Assembly (NCBI GenBank): GCA_026713245.1
Contig: JAPOOU010000042.1
Coordinates: 1-57,327, forward strand
Direction of reading: 5' to 3'
Length of the DNA: 57,327 nucleotides
DNA from: Chloroflexota bacterium
GTDB taxonomy: Bacteria; Chloroflexota; Anaerolineae; Aggregatilineales; Phototrophicaceae
A program made the translations under genes and the position numbers. Below, one piece after another: positions 34,417-43,246 of the stretch (its first letter is position 1; each line of letters starts with the position of its first letter). Under the pieces are notes generated by a model. It was not told where the DNA came from, searched no databases, and was given only the letters and a program-made list of their open reading frames with translations.

Positions 34417-35487
34417 TTAGACCCAAAGCGTGCCGTGATCGCCCAGGTTCATTTTGATGCCGCTCGGCTTGCCGTCGCTTCGTTTGACGGCGGCATTACG
34501 TCCGATGAGGCTGTCGCGCAGCGTTTGGTCGATGTCGATGACGCGGCTGTTTTCCAGGATAATGCTGCGTTCGATCTGGCTGTTGCGTATTTCACAGTGG
34601 TGGTAGATGCTGGTGAAGGGACCGATGAAGCTGTTTTCGATGACAGTGCCCTTGCCCAGGATAGCCGGACCGCGCACGATGCTGTTCACGATTCTGGCGC
34701 CGTCCTGAACGGTCACGCGCGAGTCTACGCTCGAGTCGCTGTCAATCTCGGCAGACGCGGCAATAGTTGGACGAATCTCTTCCAGGACATGGCTGTTGGC
34801 TTCGAGCATATCTGTTGGCTTTCCAGTGTCGATCCACCAGCCCTCGTGAATATGTGGAAACACAGTATAGCCGTGGTCGATCAACCATTGAATCGCGTCG
34901 GTAATTTCGTATTCGCCGCGCGCCGACGGTTGTATTGCCGCGACCGCTTCAAAAATATGATGATCGAACATGTAGATGCCGACCAGCGCCAGGTCGCTTG
35001 GCGGCGCCGCCGGCTTTTCGATGAGCTGTTCGATGCTTCCATCGGATCGGAGTTCCGCCACGCCGTAGGCCGACGGATTGTCAACGCGTTTCAAGACGAT
35101 CTGACAGTTCCAGTGGTTGTCGGCGAAGTCACTGATGAGCGAACTAATCCCGCCTTCTATCACGTTATCGCCGAGGAACATGACAAATGGCGCGTCCTGG
35201 AGGAAATCGCGCGAGATTTTTACCGCATGGGCGAGGCCGTCTGGACTGTCCTGCACGATGTAGTGGAGCTCAACGCCCCAGGCGTCGCCGTCGCCCAATG
35301 CTTCTCGGATTTCTGGAGCCGTTTCTCCGACGACGATTCCAATCTCTTTGACGCCCGCCTCGCGGATCGCCTCAATCACCCTGATCAGAACGGGCTTGTT
35401 TGCTACGGGAATCAGCTGTTTGGCTCGGGTATAGGTCAACGGGTACAGACGTGTACCCTTGCCGCCGCTAAGAATAAGACCTTTCAT
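34417..35487 (-). CDS. rfbA: glucose-1-phosphate thymidylyltransferase, long (RmlA3/archaeal) type
   Basis: This 356-residue enzyme makes dTDP-glucose. The nucleotidyltransferase domain has LILSGGKGTRLYPLTYTRAKQ and FLGDNVIEGG. A C-terminal left-handed beta-helix follows (hexapeptide-like repeats such as VQDGARIVNSIVRGPAILG), which short enterobacterial RmlA lacks. ATG 35487 overlaps the stop of the 59-residue frame upstream (ATGA). A GGGGAG lies ten bases upstream. Expression may depend on translation of that small gene. Confidence 0.95.
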   Translation of the reverse strand: MKGLILSGGKGTRLYPLTYTRAKQLIPVANKPVLIRVIEAIREAGVKEIGIVVGETAPEIREALGDGDAWGVELHYIVQDSPDGLAHAVKISRDFLQDAPFVMFLGDNVIEGGISSLISDFADNHWNCQIVLKRVDNPSAYGVAELRSDGSIEQLIEKPAAPPSDLALVGIYMFDHHIFEAVAAIQPSARGEYEITDAIQWLIDHGYTVFPHIHEGWWIDTGKPTDMLEANSHVLEEIRPTIAASAEIDSDSSVDSRVTVQDGARIVNSIVRGPAILGKGTVIENSFIGPFTSIYHHCEIRNSQIERSIILENSRVIDIDQTLRDSLIGRNAAVKRSDGKPSGIKMNLGDHGTLWV

Positions 35488-35663
35488 GGCAAGTTGACTC
35501 CCCAGCAAGGTCCCGTATCCATATACTTGCCTCCTCCGCTAATTGTGACCTCGGTGAAGGGTGTCCGGCACTCCGCCGAATCGAGAGCCGGGACATCAAA
35601 GCCGCTCGGCGCGTAACGGGCGAGAGGGTCCCGTCCCAAGAATGTCTCGTTCACAGAAAACAT
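35484..35663 (-). CDS. small protein of unknown function (59 residues) coupled to rfbA
   Basis: A minus-strand frame starts at ATG with AAGGAA seven bases upstream and stops in an ATGA overlap with rfbA. Those two signals together are hard to get by chance. The protein (MFSVNETFLGRDPLARY start; SGGGKYMDTGPCW near the end) has no membrane helix and no motif I know. It may be a real short protein or a leader whose translation opens the rfbA start. Confidence 0.5.
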   Translation of the reverse strand: MFSVNETFLGRDPLARYAPSGFDVPALDSAECRTPFTEVTISGGGKYMDTGPCWGVNLP

Positions 35664-35777
35664 GGGCCTTTTCCTTGTATGGGCAGGCGGGTTTATCAGA
35701 AAAGGGAGGCTGAGCATCGTTCATACCGAGGCGGATTGCCGGAACCAGGTCCAAATCGATCTATAGCGGACCCGGAA

Positions 35778-36431
35778 TCAATACGCTATTGTGCTTTCAC
35801 GGGGAGCATTGACAAGTACAGCGCCAATAATTCGGACATGCACCCTCTCCAGGGCTTGACGCGCTTGCGCCGTATGGTCGCGGCGCGTATCCCCCGCCCG
35901 GACGACCAGCAAGGCGCCATCCAGTTTGATCCCAAGTAAGGCGGCATCTGTCGCGGCCAGAACCGGGGGGCTGTCGAACAGGACATAATCGGCGCGGTCG
36001 CTTAGCGTAGCGACAATCTCTTCCATCCGTTTGCCGCTAAACATATCGGCCGGATTCGGCGGCAGTTTCCCGGTTGATAGCACCTGCAGATTATCAACTT
36101 GCGTTGTGGAGAGCGGCGGATCATCAAGCGCGCTGTCGTCAACCATCATACTGGTCAATCCCCGCGCGTTGTCAATACCCCAGATCTGATGTTGCCTGGG
36201 TTGGCGCAGATCGGCGTCCACCAATATCGTGCGGTTTCCGCTTTGCGCGTAGGTAACAGCCAGGTTGGCAAGCGCCGAGCTTTTCTGGTTCTCGCGGGCC
36301 GGGGATGTTACCAGCAATGTTTGAATCGGATTTTCGACACTGCTGAACATCAGGTTTGTACGTAAACTGCGAAAGGCTTCCGCCGCGGCAGAACGGGGAT
36401 CGGATAAAGTGACGAGGTTCTCAACTGCCAT
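35778..36431 (-). CDS. CpsD/CapB-type tyrosine kinase-like ATPase with degenerate Walker A
   Basis: This 217-residue protein has the fold of bacterial tyrosine kinases that pair with Wzz-like proteins. The entry helix (SAAAEAFRSLRTNLMF), Walker A' (ILVDADLRQP) and Walker B (YVLFDSPPVLAATD) are intact. The Walker A loop reads SPARENQKSS, where the family has SPGPGEGKST-like sequence, so the glycines are lost while Lys (about K50) and Ser remain. The C-terminus has a single terminal Tyr instead of a tyrosine cluster. GGGAG precedes the ATG. Kinase activity is uncertain. Confidence 0.85.
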   Translation of the reverse strand: MAVENLVTLSDPRSAAAEAFRSLRTNLMFSSVENPIQTLLVTSPARENQKSSALANLAVTYAQSGNRTILVDADLRQPRQHQIWGIDNARGLTSMMVDDSALDDPPLSTTQVDNLQVLSTGKLPPNPADMFSGKRMEEIVATLSDRADYVLFDSPPVLAATDAALLGIKLDGALLVVRAGDTRRDHTAQARQALERVHVRIIGAVLVNAPRESTIAY

Positions 36432-36557
36432 AGCTCTCCCTAACTGTGGCGCTTCGGCGCCGCTGCGTTTTCTAGTGCCATTTTAGCCCATCGAAGAAGA
36501 AGGCGTTAGTGAAAATCCAGGTGACTATGACTGATACAACTGCAGGCTGGGAAAAGC

Positions 36558-37430
36558 TCACTTTTCCCAGGCATTAAAGTCGATCCCGATTCGCTGGACG
36601 CCGGCGGCGCTGAATCCCGCAGCGATTTCTGACAGGGTTTTCCCCTGAGTGGGATGACGGTAGTCGCCTGCGATATCCGCCAGCGGAATGGCGACATGGG
36701 CGAATCGCAGGATGTCGGGATCCGGCACCGCCCAGGGTCGATCGCCGTATTCGAATGCTTCGTCGTTCCACAGCGAGATGTCGATATCGATGGTGCGTGG
36801 CGCATTCTTGTTGCGTGGATCGCGAGTTCGCCGCAATCGCGACTCGATCCGGTCGATAACATGGGTCTTGAATTCGAGCGGGTCTCGCAGCGTGTGAAGC
36901 TTGACCGCCATGTTTATGAAGGCATCCTGCCGCGTGTCGCCTTGGGGAGCGGTTCGGTATACGGATGACGAGGCGAGGATGATAGTCCAGCGGCGCAGGA
37001 GCATAATGGCGTCCGCAATGTTCATTTCCGGCGAAATGTTGGAGCCCAGCGACAGAAACGCGACATGTCTCATGTAGTCCTCGGCGCGACGCTCGATGCT
37101 GATGCCGACCGAATCCGCATGACGCAGCGCGCCCGGTTTATGAATTTCTACTTGAACTTGTCGCGCTTCAAAGCGAACAACAACAGTTTTGGCGATCTCT
37201 TCCGCCAGTTTTTCCAATAGCCGAAAGCGCGATTCTTTTACCAGCCTGATGATCGCCTTGTTTACGGTTTTGTAGTTGAAGGCATCAATTGGGTCGTCTG
37301 TCTCGCCAGCGCGCCGCCCGTCAGTCTGTATACGTAGACTGATCACCACTTCCTGTAGCCTGTCAAGCTCATGAGCGCTGAAACCGATTTCGGATTGCAG
37401 TCGCAAGTTCTTGATTTCAATGATGTTCAT
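36558..37430 (-). CDS. folBK: bifunctional dihydroneopterin aldolase / 6-hydroxymethyl-7,8-dihydropterin pyrophosphokinase
   Basis: This 290-residue fusion covers two consecutive folate steps. Residues 1-118 are FolB (IKNLRLQSEIGFSAHELDRLQ, and the catalytic-type Lys in VEIHKPGALRHADS). From about 125 it is FolK (FLSLGSNISPEMNIADA; NAPRTIDIDISLW with the metal-binding Asp pair). I chose ATG 37430; an in-frame GTG at 37436 would add two residues. It is divergent from folE, the first enzyme of the same pathway. No folP is in the window. Confidence 0.95.
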   Translation of the reverse strand: MNIIEIKNLRLQSEIGFSAHELDRLQEVVISLRIQTDGRRAGETDDPIDAFNYKTVNKAIIRLVKESRFRLLEKLAEEIAKTVVVRFEARQVQVEIHKPGALRHADSVGISIERRAEDYMRHVAFLSLGSNISPEMNIADAIMLLRRWTIILASSSVYRTAPQGDTRQDAFINMAVKLHTLRDPLEFKTHVIDRIESRLRRTRDPRNKNAPRTIDIDISLWNDEAFEYGDRPWAVPDPDILRFAHVAIPLADIAGDYRHPTQGKTLSEIAAGFSAAGVQRIGIDFNAWEK

Positions 37431-37576
37431 GGGCACTCAATTAGCACTAGGTTCCTAGCTTACTTGCGAATGCGCCGGGCTTGTTGCGATTTTGCGATGG
37501 GTACACAGCGACTTACACAGGGTCGGTCACGATTTCACAATGTATTGCTGGCGACAATCAGTCTGGAAATTGATTG

Positions 37577-37606
37577 TTGCAATTGCACGAATACAAGCAT
37601 TATAAT
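37577..37606 (+). promoter_or_regulatory. folE promoter
   Basis: TTGCAA (37577-37582), 18 bases, TATAAT (37601-37606). Transcription would start near 37613, about 65 bases before the folE frame. Confidence 0.6.
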
Positions 37607-37677
37607 GTATAACATCGTAGTCGACAAAGCTTGGCAGCATTTCAACACTCGCTACAGGAACAACTGAATGACGGACG

Positions 37678-38376
37678 ATGGAAACAGATTGGTCGGTGTC
37701 AATGAACGGCCATGAAACGGAAATGCGTACCGCTCGCCAGAACGAGATTCAGCAAAAACTTGAATCCAAGGAGTTGCTGAATCGTTTTGGTTTTGCTTTT
37801 AACACTGTGGATACCGAGGCAGTGAGGCGCGCAATCGGCGACTTGCTTTATGCCGTCGGCGAAGATCCTTGCCGAGACGGCCTGTTGGAAACGCCAAAGC
37901 GAGTCGCCCGAGCCTATGAGGAATTGGTCAGCGGCTACACGACCGACCCGGTCGAGCTGGTGAACAACGCCATTTATGATATGGATTACGACGATATGGT
38001 GATCGTCAACGATATTGATTACTACAGTCTTTGCGAACACCATCTTTTGCCCTTTGTTGGCCAGGCGCACGTCGCTTATATTCCCAATGGAAAAATTGTT
38101 GGACTTAGCAAGATCCCGCGGATTGTGGATATGTTTTCGCGCCGACTGCAAGTGCAAGAACGGCTGACGCGCCAGATTGCCGAGTTCCTTGATGAAGTCC
38201 TGGAGCCAAAGGGCGTCGCTGTCTCCTTGACGGCGCAACATATGTGCTCGATGATTCGCGGCGTCAAGAAGCACAACTCCAACTTAACGACTAGTGCCAT
38301 GATCGGCGATTTCAAGATTGACCGAGAGATTCGTAACGAATTTTTTTCACAGATCGGTCGTTCCCCGAGCCTCTAA
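37678..38376 (+). CDS. folE: GTP cyclohydrolase I
   Basis: This 232-residue enzyme converts GTP to dihydroneopterin triphosphate. It has the zinc/catalytic block [44 protein letters not shown] and the third zinc ligand in [10 protein letters not shown]. The start is uncertain: ATG 37678, 37702 and 37723 are all in frame, and none has a strong ribosome-binding site. A 15-codon frame (37668-37715) with AGGAA upstream overlaps the first two. Divergent from folBK. Confidence 0.96.
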   Translation: METDWSVSMNGHETEMRTARQNEIQQKLESKELLNRFGFAFNTVDTEAVRRAIGDLLYAVGEDPCRDGLLETPKRVARAYEELVSGYTTDPVELVNNAIYDMDYDDMVIVNDIDYYSLCEHHLLPFVGQAHVAYIPNGKIVGLSKIPRIVDMFSRRLQVQERLTRQIAEFLDEVLEPKGVAVSLTAQHMCSMIRGVKKHNSNLTTSAMIGDFKIDREIRNEFFSQIGRSPSL

Positions 38377-38588
38377 ATCGCGTCGGTGTTTTCCTGTTCG
38401 GCTCACATCATCTTCTCAGGCCACGTGCAAACGTGTCGAGCGCGCTTTCCATCAGTTAACCGCGATCCGGCGTCCTCGTTATGCATTGGTGAATGCGCGC
38501 AAGGGCAGGTCATTTGCCACCCCGTAACATCGGTCATTATGGCTGCCAGGCAATCCAAACTGACAGTAGATCGCGTAGGTTTTCCGAT

Positions 38589-38616
38589 TTGCAGGGGCTC
38601 ATTCATGTGATATACT
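38589..38616 (+). promoter_or_regulatory. metK promoter
   Basis: TTGCAG (38589-38594), 16 bases, then an extended -10 TGA-TATACT (38608-38616). A 7-bp dyad GCTGAAA/TTTCAGC (38624-38630/38642-38648) lies between the start point and the riboswitch. Confidence 0.65.
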
Positions 38617-38647
38617 AAGAAGCGCTGAAATAACGGCCTTTTTTCAG

Positions 38648-38754
38648 CACTCATCAAGAGCGAGTGAGAGATCCGGCTCGAGGAACTCGCGGCAACCCCC
38701 AACGAAGCGGGACGGTGCTAAATCCGGCAGGGCGTAGACTCTGGTAGATGAGCG
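38648..38754 (+). promoter_or_regulatory. SAM-I (S-box) riboswitch
   Basis: P1 pairs CTCATC (38650-38655) with GATGAG (38747-38752). Conserved core elements follow in order: CAAGAG, GAG-GA after it, the kink-turn and GGCAACC, then GGTGCTAAATCCGGCAG. Position directly before metK fits. Binding of S-adenosylmethionine would stabilise P1 and allow the terminator at 38775 to form, lowering metK expression. Confidence 0.93.
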
Positions 38755-38774
38755 TATCCTAAATGAGCAATTCC

Positions 38775-38802
38775 ACGCCCTCTGCCGCGCAAGGCGTTTT
38801 TT
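38775..38802 (+). terminator. riboswitch-controlled intrinsic terminator
   Basis: ACGCC (38775-38779) pairs with GGCGT (38793-38797), and T-run 38797-38802 follows. The left arm with its 3' flank (ACGCCCTCTGCC) can also pair with GGCAGGGCGT (38726-38735) inside the aptamer, a plausible antiterminator when SAM is absent. Confidence 0.75.
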
Positions 38803-38824
38803 GTTGCATAAGGGAAGGTAGCGC

Positions 38825-39988
38825 ATGGCAACCACATTCATGACATCACCGCAGTACTTCTTCACCTCGGAATCGGTGTCTGAAGGGCATCCGGACAAGA
38901 TCTGCGATCAGATAAGCGACGGCATTCTTGATGCTATTCTCGCGCAGGACAAGATGGGGCGCGTGGCATGCGAGGTCGCGATATCAAACAACCTTGTCGT
39001 TGTAATCGGGGAAATTACGACCACGGCTTCCATTGACTATGAGCGTATCGTGCGCGACACAATTGCGGAGATCGGATATACGCGGCCGGAATATGGTTTC
39101 GACCTCAATACCTGTAGCGTGAAGATTCACATCAACAAACAGTCCCCGGATATTAAACAAGGCGTTGACAGACAAGGGGCCGGCGACCAGGGTATGATGA
39201 TCGGCTTCGCCTGCGACGAAACGAGCGAGTACCTGCCTCTCACGGTTTCGCTGGCGCACGGGCTGGTGCGGCGTCTGGCGCGCGCGCGCAAATCCGGCGA
39301 GATGCCCTGGTTGCGACCGGACGCCAAGAGCCAGGTGACCGTTGAGTACGTCTGCGGTCAGCCGAAACGCGTTGACACGGTTGTCATATCGACTCAGCAC
39401 GATCCCGATATAGGGCAAGAAGAGATTGGACGACAGATAATCAAAACCGTGGTGCCCGACGTTGTCGATCCCGGGCTCCTTGACGGAACGACCTACCACA
39501 TCAATCCAACCGGCAAGTTCGTTACCGGCGGCCCGCAAGGGGACGCCGGTCTCACCGGACGCAAGATCATTGTCGATACTTACGGCGGTGTGGCCCGTCA
39601 TGGCGGCGGCGCGTTTTCGGGGAAGGACGGGACCAAGGTCGACCGCAGCGCCGCCTATATGGCCCGCTACGTCGCCAAGAACGTGGTCGCTGCGGGCTTG
39701 GCAAAACGCTTTGAACTGCAGGTGTCTTATGCCATTGGCAAGGCGGAGCCGACATCGCTGGCTGTGGAGACCTTCGGTACCGGACGCGTAGCCGATGACT
39801 TAATCTTGCGCCTGATCCGGGAGCATTTCGATATGAGCCCTGCAGCCATCATCCGCGATCTCCGGCTTCAGCGTCCAATATACAAGCAGGTAGCGGCCTA
39901 CGGCCATTTTGGCCGGGAAGACGTTGACGTGCCCTGGGAGAAAACTGACAAAGCCGAGATTTTGCGCGCTGAAGCGGGCGACGATTGA
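38825..39988 (+). CDS. metK: S-adenosylmethionine synthetase
   Basis: This 387-residue enzyme makes S-adenosylmethionine from methionine and ATP. Signature blocks are present: [34 protein letters not shown], and [28 protein letters not shown] lies six bases before the ATG. Feedback control comes from the SAM-I riboswitch in its leader. The next gene, 28 bases after its stop, is a SAM-dependent methyltransferase and may be co-regulated. Confidence 0.98.
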   Translation: MATTFMTSPQYFFTSESVSEGHPDKICDQISDGILDAILAQDKMGRVACEVAISNNLVVVIGEITTTASIDYERIVRDTIAEIGYTRPEYGFDLNTCSVKIHINKQSPDIKQGVDRQGAGDQGMMIGFACDETSEYLPLTVSLAHGLVRRLARARKSGEMPWLRPDAKSQVTVEYVCGQPKRVDTVVISTQHDPDIGQEEIGRQIIKTVVPDVVDPGLLDGTTYHINPTGKFVTGGPQGDAGLTGRKIIVDTYGGVARHGGGAFSGKDGTKVDRSAAYMARYVAKNVVAAGLAKRFELQVSYAIGKAEPTSLAVETFGTGRVADDLILRLIREHFDMSPAAIIRDLRLQRPIYKQVAAYGHFGREDVDVPWEKTDKAEILRAEAGDD

Positions 39989-40016
39989 AGGCGAGGCAAG
40001 GCGGCTGAGCGAACGG

Positions 40017-40913
40017 ATGACCGACGGACCGCGAATCTGTGACTACGGCGACTCGACTTATCGCGAGGACTTTTGGGAAGGTCAAGGGCGCGATTATGAG
40101 GATGTAGTCGAGCGCCGGGTTTTGGCTCAGCTTTTGCCCGCGCGCGGACAGCGGCTTTTGGAGGTTGGCGCGGGATTTGGGCGCATCAGCCGCGAGTACT
40201 CGATGTACGATCAGGTTGTCCTGCTCGACTATTCCCTCGAACAATTGATTTACGCCCGGCAACAGATGGGCGACGAAGGCTTTACCTATGTCGCGGCGGA
40301 TGCCTATCGCATGCCCTTTTGCGACGGCGCATTTGACTGCGCGACTATGATCCGCGTCATCCATCACTTTGAAGATGTATCGGCAGCGTTGGCGCAAGTC
40401 AGCGCCTGCTTATGCAATGGCGGCAACTTCATTCTGGAGTATGCAAACAAGCGGCATCTTAAATCGATGTTGCGCTATTTATTGGGGCGTAACGACTGGA
40501 ATCCATATTCGCCGGAGCCGGTTGAGTTTGTTGATTTGAATTTCAATTTTCATCCCGACTATATGCAGGCAGAGGTCACTCACCTCGGTTTTGACATTCT
40601 ACGAGTTGTACCCGTGTCTTGGCTGCGGCTTGGGCTATTGAAAAGGACGCTGCCCGTGTCATTGCTGTCGGGAATCGATGCTATGCTGCAGCGCACCGGC
40701 TGGCGGCTTTCGCCAAGCATATTTCTTTCTCTTCAACTGGGGGACGCGTCCTACGATAATGCGGCGCCGGAATCGCGGAATCCGCTGGATATTCTGCGGT
40801 GTCCGCGATCGGCAACGGCGCTGCGGCGCGACGGCGACGAATTGCTCAGTGCAGATGGCCTCCGCTGGGGACTTGTCGACGGGGTATACGACTTTCGCCA
40901 TCCGCTCTCTTGA
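40017..40913 (+). CDS. class I SAM-dependent methyltransferase with Trm112-like C-terminal tail
   Basis: This 298-residue protein has a Rossmann methyltransferase domain (LLEVGAGFGRISREY motif I; AADAYRMPFCDGAFDCATMI) and a C-terminal ~45-residue segment starting LDILRCPRSATALRRDGD, like the Trm112/YcaR zinc-ribbon fold but with only one Cys. The substrate is unknown. I chose ATG 40017; the frame runs back into metK. It follows metK closely and is likely in the same transcript, so its level would follow the SAM riboswitch. Confidence 0.85.
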   Translation: MTDGPRICDYGDSTYREDFWEGQGRDYEDVVERRVLAQLLPARGQRLLEVGAGFGRISREYSMYDQVVLLDYSLEQLIYARQQMGDEGFTYVAADAYRMPFCDGAFDCATMIRVIHHFEDVSAALAQVSACLCNGGNFILEYANKRHLKSMLRYLLGRNDWNPYSPEPVEFVDLNFNFHPDYMQAEVTHLGFDILRVVPVSWLRLGLLKRTLPVSLLSGIDAMLQRTGWRLSPSIFLSLQLGDASYDNAAPESRNPLDILRCPRSATALRRDGDELLSADGLRWGLVDGVYDFRHPLS

Positions 40914-40926
40914 GCAACCGCGACCT

Positions 40927-41691
40927 TCATTCATTGCGTTCAATCCAGTCTTCAATCGCCGCAACGACCATGTCGCTCTCCTCAAGCATCGCCATGTGAC
41001 TCCCGCCCGGAACAACAAATAACTCCGAGCCGGCAATTTGCGCCGCCAGTTCCTGACTGAGCGCGACGGGTGTCATCTTGTCGTTTTCCCCGGCGACGAT
41101 TAGCGGTGGACAGGTGATTTCATCGAGTCGCGCGCGGACATCGAAACGATCACAAGCGAGGAAGTCTCCCGCTATGACGGACGCTGGCGTCTGCCGCATA
41201 ATACTCGCGGACTGCTCGCGCGTCTCGGCTCCTGCATTCTTGCTCCACATCCAGCGCGTCAAGGATTCAATGGTGGCGTCGCGATCGTCAAGGACGCCGG
41301 TGATGAGTTGGGGATTCACTCTCAAACGCGCTCCCGTCGCAATCAATACCAGTCCGCGCGCTCTTTCCCCGTGCTCCATCGCCAGGCACTGAGCGATGGC
41401 TCCACCCATGCTGTGCCCGATTATCCATGCGCTATCGATCGCAAGCGCATTCAACAGCGCGACGACATCGCTGGCATAGGCTGCAATAGACAGGTGTCCT
41501 TTGCCCGGGCTTCTCCCGTGTCCGCAAAGATCGACGCAGATTGAGTTAAGGACAATTGATTGTCGCAGTCTTTTGCTGAAACTCAGGCGGGAGCCGCCCG
41601 CGCCGTGGATGACGATCGACGGTGTAGCGCTTTCGTCTCGACGATGATCGGCGATCCATAGCCGGGCGTTTGGCGTTTCGACAAATGGCAT
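40927..41691 (-). CDS. alpha/beta hydrolase
   Basis: This 254-residue protein has the oxyanion region IHGAGGSRLSF, nucleophile elbow GHSMGGAI, the acid Asp in AGENDKMTP and the His in GGSHMAML. It is a soluble esterase/haloperoxidase-like hydrolase of unknown substrate. ATG 41691 is chosen; an in-frame GTG at 41748 would add 19 residues. It converges with the methyltransferase gene 13 bases away. Confidence 0.9.
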   Translation of the reverse strand: MPFVETPNARLWIADHRRDESATPSIVIHGAGGSRLSFSKRLRQSIVLNSICVDLCGHGRSPGKGHLSIAAYASDVVALLNALAIDSAWIIGHSMGGAIAQCLAMEHGERARGLVLIATGARLRVNPQLITGVLDDRDATIESLTRWMWSKNAGAETREQSASIMRQTPASVIAGDFLACDRFDVRARLDEITCPPLIVAGENDKMTPVALSQELAAQIAGSELFVVPGGSHMAMLEESDMVVAAIEDWIERNE

Positions 41692-41820
41692 AGTTGGCGT
41701 ACTTTGCGGATGGATTCCACGTCGGTCTTTCTCCCGCGATTCTAGCACGTTTAGGCTTAACCACGTACAATGCAGGGCAGAATAACTGCCGGAATCACAT
41801 GAACGACGGGGGGTGTCATT

Positions 41821-42789
41821 GTGAAGAAGGGGAACAAGGATTTGTCGGATCCGCGATCGACGTCGGACTATCTGCGCCTGATCTTGACAGGATTCGCGAT
41901 GGGGGCCGCTGACATCGTACCGGGGGTGAGCGGCGGCACGATGGCCTTCATACTTGGCGTCTACGTGAACCTGGTCAGCGCGATCAAGTCATTCAATCTG
42001 GACGCGATTCGGTTGCTTTCCGCCCTTAGAATTCGCGAACTGCTCGATCATATTTCTTTTCGGTTTCTGGTCGCGCTCGGCGTCGGGCTATTGCTGGCCG
42101 TGGTGTCATTGGCGGGCTTTCTGAGCGGCATGATGGACGACCCGGCAGGAAGAGTCTTGCTCTTTGCCTTTTTCTTTGGCCTGGTGCTGGCGTCAATTCT
42201 ATCGATTGGCGTCAAAGTAGAGTGGGATCTCTCGGCGGCCGGGACCTTTGTCGCTGGTACGCTCATCGCTTTTGTAATTGTCAACGCTGTCCCGGCGGAG
42301 GCGGATCATTCGGCGCCATTTCTGTTCGTCAGTGGCATGATCGCCATCACCGCTATGATTTTGCCCGGCATCTCCGGCTCCTTCATGTTATTGATTCTGG
42401 GACAATATGACTATGTACTGACCGCCGTCAGCGAACGCGACTTGCCCCCGATCATCGCCGTCGGCCTGGGCGCAGTGGTTGGTATCATCGCCTTTTCGCG
42501 CGTTTTGAGTTACCTGCTCGCGCATCACTACCGGATGACGGTAGCGCTACTGGTTGGCTTCATGACCGGCTCGCTCTGGAAAATATATCCATGGCGGCAG
42601 TGTTTCGAGAGCGACCTGGATCGTCACGGGGACTTTCGCTGCCTTTCGGATGCGCCTGTGTTACCGGACGCGTCATCGGAATCTTTCGCGCTTGCGGCAG
42701 CGCTGTTAATATCCGGGTTCTTGCTGGTAAATTTCCTGGATCACTTGCAGTCCAGGGACAATCCAGTTTTCCGTATTTTCTGGAAATGA
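41821..42789 (+). CDS. DUF368 membrane protein, PopT-type undecaprenyl-phosphate translocase
   Basis: This 322-residue protein has eight or nine membrane helices and the two inverted family motifs: GAADIVPGVSGGTMAFILGVY and LPGISGSFMLLILGQYDYVL. DUF368 proteins have been shown to recycle undecaprenyl phosphate across the inner membrane. That would serve the lipid-linked glycan pathways encoded elsewhere in the window. It starts with GTG, with GGGGGGTG about seven bases upstream. It converges with mrpG. Confidence 0.93.
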   Translation: MKKGNKDLSDPRSTSDYLRLILTGFAMGAADIVPGVSGGTMAFILGVYVNLVSAIKSFNLDAIRLLSALRIRELLDHISFRFLVALGVGLLLAVVSLAGFLSGMMDDPAGRVLLFAFFFGLVLASILSIGVKVEWDLSAAGTFVAGTLIAFVIVNAVPAEADHSAPFLFVSGMIAITAMILPGISGSFMLLILGQYDYVLTAVSERDLPPIIAVGLGAVVGIIAFSRVLSYLLAHHYRMTVALLVGFMTGSLWKIYPWRQCFESDLDRHGDFRCLSDAPVLPDASSESFALAAALLISGFLLVNFLDHLQSRDNPVFRIFWK

Positions 42790-42814
42790 TCAGCGAGGCC
42801 AGAGCAAATCTGCT

Positions 42815-43246
42815 TCAAGCGTCCCTGGAGGTCGGTCCGCCCTTGCTTGGGCGATGCGCCCGTTGCTGAGCCTCGATAATGTCCTGTATGAGCGAACGTG
42901 ACAAGATCGCCGACACGTCGACAGGGGTTGCCTCGACCTGTTCATCTCGCATTTCAAACAGCTCTTCCAGGATTTCTTGCCGCCGATAGACCGAGGCCGC
43001 GATGGCATGGGTAGCGACCGGGCTGGTCAACAGAACAAACAAACCCAGCGCCAATATGCGCAGACTCGCCGCCGGCATTAACAGAGCGGCGCCTACCAGA
43101 ATGCCAAAAAGCCCTAATGTCGCCACCTTGCCGGAGGCATGCAGGCGCGTCAGGGCGTCGGGCATGCGTATAACGCCCAAGACGCCGACTCCACAGAAGA
43201 ACAAGCCAAAAAACAGCGCGACGACGCCGAGCATATCCAATAGCAT
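42815..43246 (-). CDS. mrpG: Mrp/Mnh cation-proton antiporter subunit G
   Basis: This 143-residue protein has three membrane helices and the MrpG segment GVLGVIRMPDALTRLHASGKVATLG. The tail after ~100 residues is hydrophilic and longer than usual. Start and mrpF stop overlap by one base. It is the last gene of the antiporter operon. Confidence 0.93.
   Translation of the reverse strand: MLLDMLGVVALFFGLFFCGVGVLGVIRMPDALTRLHASGKVATLGLFGILVGAALLMPAASLRILALGLFVLLTSPVATHAIAASVYRRQEILEELFEMRDEQVEATPVDVSAILSRSLIQDIIEAQQRAHRPSKGGPTSRDA

Noticed and set aside
34228..35616. 462-codon plus-strand frame
   Set aside because: It lies antisense to rfbA and the HAD gene, both of which have clear family motifs; it is a shadow frame.
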